Shown here: positions 6,310 to 15,778 of the stretch, piece by piece
How the letters are laid out: every line of letters begins with the position of its first letter
How positions within the stretch are numbered: the stretch's first letter is position 1
DNA from: an uncultured Eubacteriales bacterium
GTDB taxonomy: Bacteria; Bacillota; Clostridia; TANB77; CAG-508
Length of the DNA: 32,520 nucleotides
Assembly: GCA_949294555.1 (NCBI GenBank)
Contig: CASFHP010000024.1
Span: 1-32,520, forward strand
Direction of reading: 5' to 3'
The notes under the pieces: generated by a model
The model's input: only the letters and a program-made list of their open reading frames with translations
What the model was told of the DNA's origin: nothing
Databases searched by the model: none
Translations under genes and position numbers: made by a program

Positions 6310-6810
6310 ATGGAAATTGGATTTTATGCAGGAAGTTTTGACCCATTTACCAATGGGCACTTACATGTAGTAACAAAGTCAGCACAATTATTTGATAAAG
6401 TAGTAATAGGAATTGGTGTTCATCCAGACAAAAAGAGAAGATACGACAAAGAAATTATGAAAACAGTGATTGAAAAAATTCTTGTTAATCGAAATTTAAC
6501 AAATGTTTCTGTTATCTGCTATGATAATCTTTCCGTTGATGCGGCACTAGCCCATAATGCAACCCTTCTAGTAAGAGGGGTTAGAAATGGTATGGATTAC
6601 CAATATGAAGAAAATATGGCATCCATTAACGAAGAAGTTTCAGGATTAGATACAATTTATATCCGAGCTGGAAATTTAGGAAATATTAGTTCTAGTATGG
6701 TTATGGAATTATTGGAAAATGGGAAAGATGTATCTAAATATTTACCAGAAGAGGTTATGGAGATTATTATGGATAAGAAAGGTGGATTGAAAAATGAAGA
6801 AACAAGATGA
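6310..6810 (+). CDS. coaD: Phosphopantetheine adenylyltransferase CoaD
   Basis: Transfers AMP from ATP to 4'-phosphopantetheine, making dephospho-CoA, the fourth step of CoA synthesis. It is a cytosolic nucleotidyltransferase, 166 residues, full length. The N-terminal GSFDPFTNGHLHV contains the T/HxGH-type nucleotide motif with His17. The RGVRNGMDYQYEENMASIN segment and the ISSSMVMELL motif near the C-terminus are typical of PPAT. Ribosome site AAGGGGG precedes ATG 6310. Its last 17 bases overlap the next gene, and coaE, which uses its product, lies nearby on the opposite strand. Confidence 0.95.
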   Translation: MEIGFYAGSFDPFTNGHLHVVTKSAQLFDKVVIGIGVHPDKKRRYDKEIMKTVIEKILVNRNLTNVSVICYDNLSVDAALAHNATLLVRGVRNGMDYQYEENMASINEEVSGLDTIYIRAGNLGNISSSMVMELLENGKDVSKYLPEEVMEIIMDKKGGLKNEETR

Positions 6811-7174
6811 AAATGATGTAGAACTGTTTTCAAGCATACTAGAAAATGAAATAAAACAAGTGTGTTCTTTGTTAGAAGATAATAAAATTCCATTCGTTAG
6901 AAAAGACTATGGAAGTGGGTCTTATATGAATTTATATTATGGGGAATCATTACAAGAAAAGAAAATTTTTGTAAATAAAAAAGATTATGACAAAGCATTA
7001 GAAATTGTATCAAGTGTGTTTAGTAGCAGTATATCTGAAGATAGCAATGATGAAATAGAAGAAGATGATGGCAAAAAGTATTATAAAATTAAAGATTATT
7101 TTAGAAATTATATTTTGATAATGTTTTTTATATCAATTGTTGTCGTTATAATTGTATGTCTGATGAATATTTGA
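6794..7174 (+). CDS. DUF2007-like protein with C-terminal membrane anchor
   Basis: A 126-residue protein of unknown function. Residues about 8-76 (ELFSSILENEIKQVCSLLED, KIPFVRKDYGSGSYMNLYYG and a KKIFVNKKDYDKALEIV segment) resemble the small DUF2007/putative signal-transducing domain. An acidic linker at 80-94 follows, and a single hydrophobic helix lies at about 106-125, so the domain probably faces the cytoplasm. The start overlaps the end of coaD by 17 bases, with AAAGGTGGA before it, so it is translationally coupled to coaD. The DUF2007 assignment rests on pattern only. Confidence 0.7.
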   Translation: MKKQDENDVELFSSILENEIKQVCSLLEDNKIPFVRKDYGSGSYMNLYYGESLQEKKIFVNKKDYDKALEIVSSVFSSSISEDSNDEIEEDDGKKYYKIKDYFRNYILIMFFISIVVVIIVCLMNI

Positions 7175-7207
7175 TATAAATATATTGCACTTTGAATTTT
7201 AGAATAG

Positions 7208-7250
7208 AATACAGATATAAGATTTTTCTTATACCTGTATTTTTTATTTT
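7208..7250 (+). terminator. Terminator between convergent coaD operon and coaE
   Basis: AATACAGATATAAGA and TCTTATACCTGTATT form an imperfect stem followed by TTTTATTTT. On the minus strand the T tract is poor, so it mainly serves the coaD side. Confidence 0.75.
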
Positions 7251-7819
7251 ATTACATCGTTATATATCATTTCAACAAAAGCATCTGTTGTCTCCTTAGT
7301 ATAGTCATTATTAAAAATATAGTCAAATGATAATGTAGAATAATCCAAAGCAGCAGATTCTCTTTTTTCGAGATATTCTTCAGAAATATGGTCTCTTTCT
7401 AATATTCTTTTTTTTCTAATGTTATCATCAGAAGTAACTAATATTTTCATGTCACACATATCCCAATATTTTACCTTAGGAAGTAAAGCCCAGTCAAAAA
7501 TAAAATATGGTTGCTTTTGCAACAAAATTTTATCTAATTCTTGTTCCATATATTCCCATGTGATATCTGTTAATATCTGCATTTTATCTGTATCGCTAAA
7601 TACAATATTGCCCAACCTTTTTCTATCTATAATTCCAGTTTTATCTAATATGTTATCACCGAATATATTGCAAAGTTTTTTTGAAATAACAGGGTCCGAA
7701 GTTGCTTGATGCCCAATTTTATCAATATCAACATATAGACCATTTAATTTTTGAGCAAGCAATGTTCCAAGGCTTGATTTTCCAGATCCTGTTTTTCCAG
7801 TAATGCAAATTAATTTCAT
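7244..7819 (-). CDS. coaE: Dephospho-CoA kinase CoaE (divergent)
   Basis: Phosphorylates the 3' hydroxyl of dephospho-CoA, the last step of CoA synthesis. It has 191 residues. The P-loop is GKTGSGKSS (8-16), somewhat different from the usual GGIGSGKS of CoaE. It is followed by VDIDKIGHQATSDP (the DxD-like acidic motif with the HQ pair), a lid region with arginines (KKRILERDHISEEYLEKRES), and DYSTLSFDYIFNND near the end, as in CoaE. GGAGG stands eight bases before the ATG. It is convergent with coaD. The divergence leaves some room for another P-loop kinase, but context and the C-terminal motif favour CoaE. Confidence 0.8.
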   Translation of the reverse strand: MKLICITGKTGSGKSSLGTLLAQKLNGLYVDIDKIGHQATSDPVISKKLCNIFGDNILDKTGIIDRKRLGNIVFSDTDKMQILTDITWEYMEQELDKILLQKQPYFIFDWALLPKVKYWDMCDMKILVTSDDNIRKKRILERDHISEEYLEKRESAALDYSTLSFDYIFNNDYTKETTDAFVEMIYNDVIK

Positions 7820-7847
7820 AAGATATCCTCCTTAAATGTTTGAAAAA

Positions 7848-7877
7848 ATTATATCATTTAAAATAGGATAATGCAAT
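7848..7877 (-). promoter_or_regulatory. Promoter for coaE
   Basis: On the minus strand TTGCAT (7877-7872), an 18-nt spacer and TATAAT (7853-7848). Confidence 0.6.
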
Positions 7878-7992
7878 GACTTATTATATATGAAAAAATC
7901 ATAGATAATCATAAGATAACAGTAGATTTTTTTCAGTATAACGAGAAATGAAAAGAAAAGGAGAAAGAATTACCAAATTTTCGCTAAAAACC

Positions 7993-8021
7993 TTGTAAAA
8001 AGTCAAAAAATATAGTATCAT
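7993..8021 (+). promoter_or_regulatory. Promoter for purM-purL
   Basis: TTGTAA (7993-7998), a 17-nt spacer and TATCAT (8016-8021). The leader would be only about 25 nt. I see no purine riboswitch and no paired PurR box. Confidence 0.5.
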
Positions 8022-8051
8022 ATTAGAGTAGAATATGAAAGGAGAAAACAG

Positions 8052-9104
8052 ATGGAAAAAAGTTTTAGTGAAAGCTATAAAGAAGCTGGTGTAGATGTAA
8101 CAGCAGGATATAAAGCAGTAGAACTAATGAAGAAAAGTGTGCAAGAAACATATACAAAAGGAGTTATGTCAGACCTTGGAGGATTTGGGGGTCTTTTTAA
8201 GTTAGGTCTTTTTAAGTTAGATATAAGTGAAATGAAGGAGCCTATTTTAGTTTCAGGAACAGATGGAGTGGGAACGAAACTAAAATTGGCTTTTTTGCTT
8301 GATAAACATGATACCATTGGACAAGATTGTGTTGCAATGTGTGTGAATGATATTGTTTGCTGTGGTGCAAAACCATTATTTTTCTTAGACTATATATCAT
8401 TATGGAAAAACATTCCAGAAATGGTAGCAAGTATTGTAAAGGGTGTAGCAGATGGGTGTAAAAAAGCAGGTTGTGCATTAGTTGGTGGAGAAACAGCAGA
8501 AATGCCAGGACTATATTCTGACAATGAATATGACTTAGCAGGATTTAGTGTAGGTGTTGTAGATAAAGCTAAAATTATCAATCCTGACAATATCGAAGAA
8601 GGAGATGTAGTGATTGGTCTAACATCTTCAGGAGTTCATTCAAATGGATTTTCTTTAGTTAGAAAAATATTTAATGTCAATGAAGAAAATTTAAGAGAAT
8701 ATAGAGAAGAATTAGGAATGACATTAGGAGAAGCATTATTGACCCCAACCAAAATCTATGTAAAACCAGTTTTAAAATTAATAGATGAAGTAACCGTAAA
8801 AGGAATTTCTCATATAACTGGTGGTGGTTTCTATGAGAATATGCCAAGAATGTTAAATGACAATGTTTCATTAGAAATCCAAAAAGATGCATACCCAGTA
8901 CCAGAAATCTTTAAATTAATCCAAAAAAAAGGAAACATCCCAGAAAGAGATATGTATAATACCTTTAACATGGGAATTGGTATGGCAATCATTGTTCCAG
9001 AAAGTGATAAAGAAAAAGCATTAAAAGTATTAGAGCAAGAAGGCGAAAAAGCTTATGTGATTGGGAAGGTGGTTAAAGGAAACAAGGAAATAAAAGTGAT
9101 GTAA
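8052..9104 (+). CDS. purM: AIR synthetase PurM
   Basis: Phosphoribosylformylglycinamidine cyclo-ligase closes the imidazole ring of AIR with ATP (step 5 of purine synthesis). It has 350 residues, full length. Family marks: [20 protein letters not shown] at the N-terminus, [15 protein letters not shown] (substrate/ATP motif), [49 protein letters not shown] and [21 protein letters not shown] duplication sits within [15 protein letters not shown], caused by a 15-bp tandem repeat. The family normally has one copy there, so this loop is five residues longer. AAAGGAG lies just before ATG 8052. purL follows 34 bases on, so the two are probably one transcript. Confidence 0.96.
   Translation: MEKSFSESYKEAGVDVTAGYKAVELMKKSVQETYTKGVMSDLGGFGGLFKLGLFKLDISEMKEPILVSGTDGVGTKLKLAFLLDKHDTIGQDCVAMCVNDIVCCGAKPLFFLDYISLWKNIPEMVASIVKGVADGCKKAGCALVGGETAEMPGLYSDNEYDLAGFSVGVVDKAKIINPDNIEEGDVVIGLTSSGVHSNGFSLVRKIFNVNEENLREYREELGMTLGEALLTPTKIYVKPVLKLIDEVTVKGISHITGGGFYENMPRMLNDNVSLEIQKDAYPVPEIFKLIQKKGNIPERDMYNTFNMGIGMAIIVPESDKEKALKVLEQEGEKAYVIGKVVKGNKEIKVM
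8190..8219 (+). repeat. 15-bp tandem duplication inside purM
   Basis: GGTCTTTTTAAGTTA occurs twice without interruption (8190-8204 and 8205-8219). It keeps the frame and duplicates the residues GLFKL. Confidence 0.95.
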
Positions 9105-9138
9105 TCAATTATTACCAAAATAAAGGAGGAATTATTAA

Positions 9139-12100
9139 ATGGTAAGAAGAATTTATGTTCAAAAAAAACCAGGATTTGATGTAGAAGCAAAAGGAATCCT
9201 AGAGGATTTAAAAGAAAACTTACAGATAAAAGGACTAGAGCAAGTGGTTATCTTAAACAGATATGATGTATCTGGAGTGGATGAAGAAAGTTACAACAAA
9301 GCAAAAACAACTGTATTTTCAGAGCCACAAGTAGATGACTATTTTGATGAAAATTATACATTTGATCAAAATGATAAAGTATTTGCAGTAGAATATTTAC
9401 CAGGACAATTTGACCAAAGAGCAAATTCATTAGAAGAATGTTTACAAATCATCAGTGGAGGAGAAAGACCAACTTGTAAATCTGCAAAAGTATATATATT
9501 AAAAGGAAATATTTCTGATGAAGAATTAAAAACCATAAAGAACTATTTAATCAACTCAGTAGATGCCAGAGAAGCAAGTTTAGAAAAACCAGAAACATTA
9601 GAAGATAAATTGGTAGAGCCAGAAGATGTACAAGTCGTAGATGGATTTATTCACATGACAGATGATGATACAGAAAAATTCTATGAAAAATATGGCTTTG
9701 CTATGGATATTGCAGATTTAAAATTCTGTCAAGAATATTTTAGAGATACAGAAAAAAGAGACCCTACAATGACAGAAATGAAGATGATTGATACATACTG
9801 GTCAGACCATTGTAGACATACAACTTTTCTTACCAGATTAGAAGAAATTGATATTGAATGGGATTTATTAAAAGACATATATGGAAAATATATAGAATCT
9901 AGAAAATTTGTATATCAAGATAGAAAAAAAGATATTTCTTTAATGGATGTTGCAACTATTGTTGCGAAAGAATTAAAGAAAAGAGGAGTCTTAAAAAATC
10001 TTGATGAATCAGAAGAAATTAATGCTTGTAGCATTAAAGCCAATATCATGGTAGATGGAAAAGAAGAAGAATATTTAATCATGTTCAAAAATGAGACACA
10101 TAACCACCCAACAGAAATCGAACCATTTGGTGGAGCAGCTACTTGTTTAGGAGGAGCGATTCGTGACCCGTTATCAGGACGTGTGTATGTATATCAAGCA
10201 ATGCGTGTAACAGGTTGTGGAGATCCAAGACAAACCATTGAAGAAACATTACCACATAAATTACCACAAAGAAAATTGACAAATGAAGCTGCAAGAGGTT
10301 ACAGCTCTTATGGAAATCAAATTGGTTTAGCAACTGGACAAGTTGCCGAAATCTATCATCCAGGATATGTAGCAAAACGTATGGAAATTGGAGCATTAGT
10401 GGGAGCAGCACCATCTAAAAATGTTATCAGATTAAGACCAGAGCCAGGAGACAAAGTCATCCTACTTGGTGGAAGAACTGGTAGAGATGGTTGTGGAGGA
10501 GCAACAGGTTCATCTAAAGCACATAATAGTGAATCTTTAACAAGCTGTGGTGCAGAGGTACAAAAAGGAAATGCACCAGAAGAAAGAAAAATCCAAAGAT
10601 TATTTAGAGACCCAGAAGTAACCAAATTAATCAAACGTTGTAATGACTTTGGTGCTGGTGGTGTATCAGTAGCTATTGGAGAATTAGCAGATGGATTAGA
10701 AATAAACTTGGATAAAGTGCCTAAAAAATATGAAGGATTAGATGGTACAGAACTTGCCATTTCAGAATCACAAGAAAGAATGGCAGTGGTTGTTGCTGAT
10801 AAAGATGTAGAAAATTTCATTAAATTAGCTGAAAAAGAAAATATTGAAGCAACAGTTGTTGCAAAAGTTGTAGAAGAACCAAGAGTAAAAATGTATTGGA
10901 GAAATAAAGTCATTGTTGACCTTTCAAGAGAATTCTTAAATACAAATGGTGATGTAAAAAATGCCAATGCAAAAATTACAAAACCAAAAGAAACAGAAAA
11001 CTATTTTGCAACTAAATCAGTAGATGACATAGAAAAAACATGGAAAGAAACCATTACAGATTTAAATTGTTGTTCACAAAGAGGATTGGTAGAAAGATTT
11101 GATAGTACAATCGGAGCAAATACCGTTATTATGCCATTTGGTGGAAAATATCAATTAACACCAGCAGAAGGAATGGTAGCAAGAATCCCAACATTAAAAG
11201 GATATACAGATGCAGGAACAATCATGACATATGGATATAACCCATATATTGCAAGTTGGAGTCCATTCCATGGAGCTGTATATGCAATCGTAGAATCAGT
11301 TGCAAAATATGTAGCACTTGGTGGAGATTACAAAAAAGCATATTTGACATTACAAGAGTACTTTGAAAAATTAAGAAATGAGCCAGAAAGATGGGGAAAA
11401 CCATTATCAGCATTACTTGGAGCATACTATGTACAAGAACAATTACAAATAGCAGCAATTGGAGGAAAAGATAGTATGTCAGGTTCATATAATGAGCTAG
11501 ATGTACCACCAACATTAGTATCTTTCTGTATTGGTGATGTAGACACAACAAAAGTAGTTTCAAATGAATTCAAAAAAGCAAATTCAAAAGTATATCTACT
11601 AAAAACAAAAATGGGAAAAGAAAATATCATTGACTTTGACGATTTAAAAGAAAACTTTGAATTGGTACATAAATTAATCAATGACGGAAAAGTATTATCA
11701 TCAAGCACAATCAAAAATGGTGGTATTGCAGATGTCATAACAAAGAGTTGTATAGGAAATAAGATTGGATTTAAGTTTGAAAATACAGAAGACTTATTTA
11801 CACCACTATATGGTTCATTTGTTTTAGAAACAGCAGAAGATATCGATAATGCAAAATTAGAATTATTAGGAACCACAATAAGTGAGAAAACAATTGTGGT
11901 AAATGAAAATGTTGTATTAGACTTAGAGGAATTAATCAAACTTTGGGAAGAACCATTAGAAAAAGTATTCCCAACAAGAGTAGAGCAAAAAGGTGAAGCA
12001 AGAAACATCTTAAGTCAAAAAACACCTACAATTACAAGAAAATTACCAATTACAAGACCTCATGTCTTTATACCAGTATTCCCAGGAACAAACTGTGAAT

Positions 12101-12852
12101 ATGATTCAGCAAAAGCATTTGAAGATGCAGGTGCAAGAGTTAGTACAGTAGTATTTAAGAACTTAAAACCACAAGACATACAAGATTCTATTGAGCTATT
12201 TGCAAAAGAAATAGAAAAAGCGCAAATCATTATGTTCCCAGGAGGATTTAGTGCCGGAGATGAACCAGATGGTTCAGGAAAATTCATTAGTAGTATCTTT
12301 AGAAATCCAAAACTAAAAGATTTAATCCATAAACATCTATATGAAAAAGATGGATTAATGTTAGGAATTTGTAATGGATTCCAAGCATTGGTAAAATTAG
12401 GATTATTACCATATGGAGAAATTAGAGAAATGGATGACACAATGCCAACTTTAACATTTAATACCATTTCAAGACACCAATCAAAAATGGTAAATACAAA
12501 AGTGGTATCAAAAATGTCACCATGGTTTAGTGAAGTAGAATTAGGAGAAGTCTTCACTGTTCCAATTTCACACGGAGAAGGTAGATTTATCGTTTCAAAA
12601 GAATTAGAAGAAGAATTAATTGCCAATGGACAAATTGCGACACAATATGTTGATTTTGATGGAAATGCAACATATGACATTGACTTTAATCCAAATGGTT
12701 CAATAGATGCCATTGAAGGTATTACTAGCCCAGACGGTAGAATCTTAGGAAAAATGGGACATTCAGAAAGATGTTATAGAGATATCTTGAAAAATATGCC
12801 AGGCAAGAAAGATCAAAAGATTTTTGAAGCAGGGGTTAACTATTATAGATAA
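9139..12852 (+). CDS. purL: FGAM synthase PurL, single-chain glutamine-dependent form
   Basis: Converts FGAR to FGAM using ATP and glutamine (step 4). At 1237 residues it is the long fused form, in which PurS-like, PurL and PurQ parts are one chain, of the kind found in clostridia and streptococci. An N-terminal PurS-like part comes first, then the linker and first AIRS-like pair with TYWSDHCRHTTF, NETHNHPTEIEPFGGAATC and GGRTGRDGCGGATGSSKAHN. The second pair includes GGKDSMSGSYNEL. The C-terminal class I amidotransferase has PVFPGTNCEYDSAKAFEDAG, GGFSAGDEPDGSGKF, the nucleophile Cys1078 in LGICNGFQAL, and His1145/Glu1147 in SHGEGRF. AAAGGAGGA precedes ATG 9139. A palindromic element starts four bases after the stop. 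Confidence 0.97.
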   Translation: MVRRIYVQKKPGFDVEAKGILEDLKENLQIKGLEQVVILNRYDVSGVDEESYNKAKTTVFSEPQVDDYFDENYTFDQNDKVFAVEYLPGQFDQRANSLEECLQIISGGERPTCKSAKVYILKGNISDEELKTIKNYLINSVDAREASLEKPETLEDKLVEPEDVQVVDGFIHMTDDDTEKFYEKYGFAMDIADLKFCQEYFRDTEKRDPTMTEMKMIDTYWSDHCRHTTFLTRLEEIDIEWDLLKDIYGKYIESRKFVYQDRKKDISLMDVATIVAKELKKRGVLKNLDESEEINACSIKANIMVDGKEEEYLIMFKNETHNHPTEIEPFGGAATCLGGAIRDPLSGRVYVYQAMRVTGCGDPRQTIEETLPHKLPQRKLTNEAARGYSSYGNQIGLATGQVAEIYHPGYVAKRMEIGALVGAAPSKNVIRLRPEPGDKVILLGGRTGRDGCGGATGSSKAHNSESLTSCGAEVQKGNAPEERKIQRLFRDPEVTKLIKRCNDFGAGGVSVAIGELADGLEINLDKVPKKYEGLDGTELAISESQERMAVVVADKDVENFIKLAEKENIEATVVAKVVEEPRVKMYWRNKVIVDLSREFLNTNGDVKNANAKITKPKETENYFATKSVDDIEKTWKETITDLNCCSQRGLVERFDSTIGANTVIMPFGGKYQLTPAEGMVARIPTLKGYTDAGTIMTYGYNPYIASWSPFHGAVYAIVESVAKYVALGGDYKKAYLTLQEYFEKLRNEPERWGKPLSALLGAYYVQEQLQIAAIGGKDSMSGSYNELDVPPTLVSFCIGDVDTTKVVSNEFKKANSKVYLLKTKMGKENIIDFDDLKENFELVHKLINDGKVLSSSTIKNGGIADVITKSCIGNKIGFKFENTEDLFTPLYGSFVLETAEDIDNAKLELLGTTISEKTIVVNENVVLDLEELIKLWEEPLEKVFPTRVEQKGEARNILSQKTPTITRKLPITRPHVFIPVFPGTNCEYDSAKAFEDAGARVSTVVFKNLKPQDIQDSIELFAKEIEKAQIIMFPGGFSAGDEPDGSGKFISSIFRNPKLKDLIHKHLYEKDGLMLGICNGFQALVKLGLLPYGEIREMDDTMPTLTFNTISRHQSKMVNTKVVSKMSPWFSEVELGEVFTVPISHGEGRFIVSKELEEELIANGQIATQYVDFDGNATYDIDFNPNGSIDAIEGITSPDGRILGKMGHSERCYRDILKNMPGKKDQKIFEAGVNYYR

Positions 12853-12856
12853 TAAT

Positions 12857-12988
12857 TTGAGAACGATGATGATTTTGGGGACGGAGCAAAAAATCATCAT
12901 TGTTACAAATTAATATATATAACTATAGCATGAAAGAATTATTAATGATGATTTTTTGCTCCGTCCCCAAAATCATCATCGTTCTCAA
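12857..12988. repeat. Palindromic repeat element A (purL-purB)
   Basis: Perfect 45-bp inverted arms (12857-12901 and 12944-12988) around a 42-nt AT-rich spacer. The core of each arm, ATGATGATTTTGGGGACGG plus AGCAAAAAATCATCAT, is also present in elements at 17701 and 21206. Each arm is itself a small palindrome (ATGATGATTTT against AAAAATCATCAT with a G-rich loop). The whole therefore looks like two REP-type units in opposite orientation (BIME-like). The outer ends (TTGAGAACG) are unique to this copy. No transposase is visible. Confidence 0.85.
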
Positions 12989-13012
12989 TTAGAAAAAGAA
13001 AGGATTGAAAAA

Positions 13013-14449
13013 ATGGAAAACAATAATATATATAAAACACCACTTTCTGGTAGATATGCCAGTCCAGAAATGAATAGAATATGGTCAAATAATGAAAAAT
13101 ATTCAACATGGAGAAAATTATGGGTTGCATTAGCAGAAACAGAAAAAGAATTAGGAATTGATATAACAGACGAACAAATTGAAGAAATGAAGAAAAATGT
13201 AGACAATATTGATTACGACATTGTTGCCAAAAGAGAAAAAGAATGTAGACATGATGTGATGGCACATGTATATGAATTTGGATTAAAATGTCCAAAGGCA
13301 AAACCAATTATCCATTTAGGAGCAACTTCATGTTATGTAACAGATAATACAGATGTTATTTTAATGTCTAAAGCATTAAATTTAATCAAAGAAAAATTAA
13401 TTATTGTTATCAAAAACTTAAAAGCATTTGCAGAAAAAAATAAAGATGTAACTTGTTTAGGATATACCCATTTCCAACCAGCACAATTAACAACTGTTGG
13501 AAAAAGAGCAACTCTATGGATGCAAGATTTATTAGAAGATTTAGAAGAACTAGAATTTGTTGAAAGCCATATGAAATTATTAGGTTGCAAAGGAACAACA
13601 GGAACACAAGAAAGCTTTATGAAATTATTCAAAGATGAGACAAAAGTAAGACAAATCGATGGAAAAATTGCTGAAAAAATGGGATTTGAAAAAGTATATA
13701 ATGTATCAGGACAAACCTATACAAGAAAACTAGATTCAAGAGTTTTAAACTTATTATCACAAATTGCACAAAGTTGTTCTAAATTTGCAAATGATATGCG
13801 TCTATTACAACATGAAAAAGAATTAGAAGAACCATTTGAAAAAGGACAAATTGGTTCATCAGCTATGGCATATAAAAGAAATCCTATGAGATGTGAAAGA
13901 ATCAATTCTTTATCAAGACATGTTATGACATTGGCAATGGACCCAAGTATTACGGCTGCAACACAATGGTTAGAAAGAACATTAGATGACTCAGCAAATA
14001 AAAGAATTTGTGTACCAGAAAGCTTTTTAGCAGTAGATGCGATTTTAATTCTTTATGCTAATATTTCAAGCGATATTGTAGTATATAAGAATGTGATAAA
14101 AACAAATATGATGCAAGAATTACCATTTATGGGAACAGAGGAAATTTTAATGAATGCTGTTCTAAAAGGTGGAGATAGACAAGAATTACATGAAAAAATT
14201 AGAGTATATTCTATGGAAGCTGGAAAACAAGTAAAAGAATTTGGAAAACCAAATGATTTAGTGCAAAGAATTGCAGCGGATGAAACATTTGGATTAACAG
14301 AAGAAGAAATTCTACATATCTTAAATCCAGACCATTTATGCGGAAGAGCAGTTAGCCAAGTAGAAGACTTTATAAATGAAAGAGTGAATCCAGTTTTAGA
14401 GAAATATAAAGATTTAGGACAAGATGCTACAATAGAAGTAAATGTTTAG
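13013..14449 (+). CDS. purB: Adenylosuccinate lyase PurB
   Basis: Cleaves fumarate from SAICAR (to AICAR) and from adenylosuccinate (to AMP). It has 478 residues. Motifs: N-terminal YKTPLSGRYASPEMNRIWS, RHDVMAHVYEFG, HLGATSCYVTDNTD, TCLGYTHFQPAQLTTVGKR, and the fumarase-superfamily signature in GSSAMAYKRNPMRCERI with the flexible catalytic serine. The length and the YKRNPMRCE form resemble the type that includes animal ADSL rather than the shorter B. subtilis one. The start is ATG 13013 with GAAAGGA upstream. The frame is open back into palindrome A (to 12956), but those residues come from the repeat and lack a ribosome site. Confidence 0.95.
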   Translation: MENNNIYKTPLSGRYASPEMNRIWSNNEKYSTWRKLWVALAETEKELGIDITDEQIEEMKKNVDNIDYDIVAKREKECRHDVMAHVYEFGLKCPKAKPIIHLGATSCYVTDNTDVILMSKALNLIKEKLIIVIKNLKAFAEKNKDVTCLGYTHFQPAQLTTVGKRATLWMQDLLEDLEELEFVESHMKLLGCKGTTGTQESFMKLFKDETKVRQIDGKIAEKMGFEKVYNVSGQTYTRKLDSRVLNLLSQIAQSCSKFANDMRLLQHEKELEEPFEKGQIGSSAMAYKRNPMRCERINSLSRHVMTLAMDPSITAATQWLERTLDDSANKRICVPESFLAVDAILILYANISSDIVVYKNVIKTNMMQELPFMGTEEILMNAVLKGGDRQELHEKIRVYSMEAGKQVKEFGKPNDLVQRIAADETFGLTEEEILHILNPDHLCGRAVSQVEDFINERVNPVLEKYKDLGQDATIEVNV

Positions 14450-14463
14450 AAAGGATATAAGCA

Positions 14464-15102
14464 ATGATTAAAAATATAATATTTGACATGTCAGAAGTCA
14501 TTATATCAGGATATCATGGAGTTGAAAAATTATTAGAACAACAATATGCAATTCCAGAAGAAGAATTTGAAAGACAAAGATTATCTAAAAATGAAGTCTT
14601 TTTAGACCTGATGAGAGGAAATTTAAGTGAAGAAGAATATATGAAAGAATTATTGCAGGGAACAAACTGGAATATTTCTATAGACCAACTAAAGACAGCT
14701 ATTCGTTCAAATTTAAATAGACCAGTTCCAGGAACAATGAAGATTGTTGGAGAATTAAAAAGAAACTATCAATTAATATTATTATCCGACTATGTAAGAG
14801 AATGGATGAAATATATTGAAGAAAGAAATGAGGACTTAAGAATTTTTGACAGAAAGATATTTTCTTATGATATAGGAACAACAAAATCAGAAGTGCAAAC
14901 TTTTGAAACTGTATTAGAACAAACTAAAATTGTAGCGGACGAAACATTATTTATAGATGACTATGAAAAAAATGTAAAAAATGCAGAAAAAGTAGGAATT
15001 CATGGAATTGTATTTGAAAATGCAGAACAATTAAGAAAAACGTTATCTTCTGAGTATAATCTACTACAAGTGGAAAATGAGTATAGTGGAGAAGATAGAT
15101 AA
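14464..15102 (+). CDS. HAD-superfamily hydrolase
   Basis: A 212-residue protein of the haloacid dehalogenase fold (IA type, helical cap). Motif I is IIFDMSEVI with nucleophile Asp8. The +2 residue is Ser10 instead of the usual second Asp, as also happens in the DxG branch (FDLGGV type). Motif II is LILLSDYVREW, motif III a lysine around TTKSEVQTFE, and motif IV TLFIDDYEKNVKNAEKVGI. A phosphatase is likely but the substrate is not predictable. It starts 14 bases after purB with GAAAGGATA before the ATG, so it is in the purB transcript. A link to nucleotide turnover is possible but unproven. Confidence 0.85.
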   Translation: MIKNIIFDMSEVIISGYHGVEKLLEQQYAIPEEEFERQRLSKNEVFLDLMRGNLSEEEYMKELLQGTNWNISIDQLKTAIRSNLNRPVPGTMKIVGELKRNYQLILLSDYVREWMKYIEERNEDLRIFDRKIFSYDIGTTKSEVQTFETVLEQTKIVADETLFIDDYEKNVKNAEKVGIHGIVFENAEQLRKTLSSEYNLLQVENEYSGEDR

Positions 15103-15187
15103 TGAAAAATATCTATACTATGATGCCTTTAGAAATAGCTTTAAAAGTTGGCAGGTTTTAATAGTCCAACTGTAAAAGGGGATAATC

Positions 15188-15776
15188 ATGAAAAATGAAA
15201 ATAAAAAATATATAAAACATATATTATTTGGTATATCCTTATTATCTTATGTTATTTTAATATATATGTGTATATGTTATGCTATTGGGGGATATAGAGC
15301 TCCTGGTGAGGAAGAAATTATATATGGATTTCAAGCAATTGGCAGTTTGCTTAACAACGTCTTTTTTATGTGGTTTATAACATTTGCATCGTTGCCCTAT
15401 AGTTTGCCAATCGTTTTGATAATTTGTCTATGGATTGGCTACCAACTATGTTATCTTATTACCTTTAAAAAGAGTAAAAGTAAAATTGAAATTGAAAATG
15501 AATCTGAAAATAAAAATATTGTTAAAAATGAAAATACTGTTAAAAATACAAATTTTAGAAATTTATTATTCTATATGGCTATCATTGGTTGGTGTTTATA
15601 TTTTGCACAAGGTATACCTATATTTTTCACATCTGTCGTGACTGGAAAACGGAATATTAGGGTCATTAGAATTTACATTAAACTGGTATGTATCTGCATT
15701 TATGATTGTCCCAATATTGCCAATTTCATTATTATATATTGTTATTTATGTAATAGTAAATAAAAAAGGGGAATAA
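15188..15776 (+). pseudogene. Membrane protein paralogue 1, reading frame broken near the end
   Basis: Frame 0 is open from ATG 15188 to a stop at 15761-15763 (191 residues). Hydrophobic helices lie at about 12-32, 50-90 and 125-145, with a charged Lys/Glu/Asn linker between. After about 15642 the sequence that aligns with paralogue 2 lies in the +1 frame: LENGILGSLEFTLNWYVSAF, then PILPISLLYIVIYVIVNKK, ending at 15774-15776. A TGA in that frame at 15639-15641 limits the shift point. The frame-0 tail is cysteine-rich and unlike the paralogue. Either this is an old indel or a frameshift is used in translation. Ribosome site AAAAGGGG precedes the ATG. No function is recognised; it is a small multi-helix family. 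Confidence 0.6.
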
Positions 15777-15778
15777 TC

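Noticed and set aside
12956..13012. N-terminal extension of purB into palindrome A
   Set aside because: The added residues are encoded by the repeat arm, there is no ribosome site, and family homology begins at ATG 13013.
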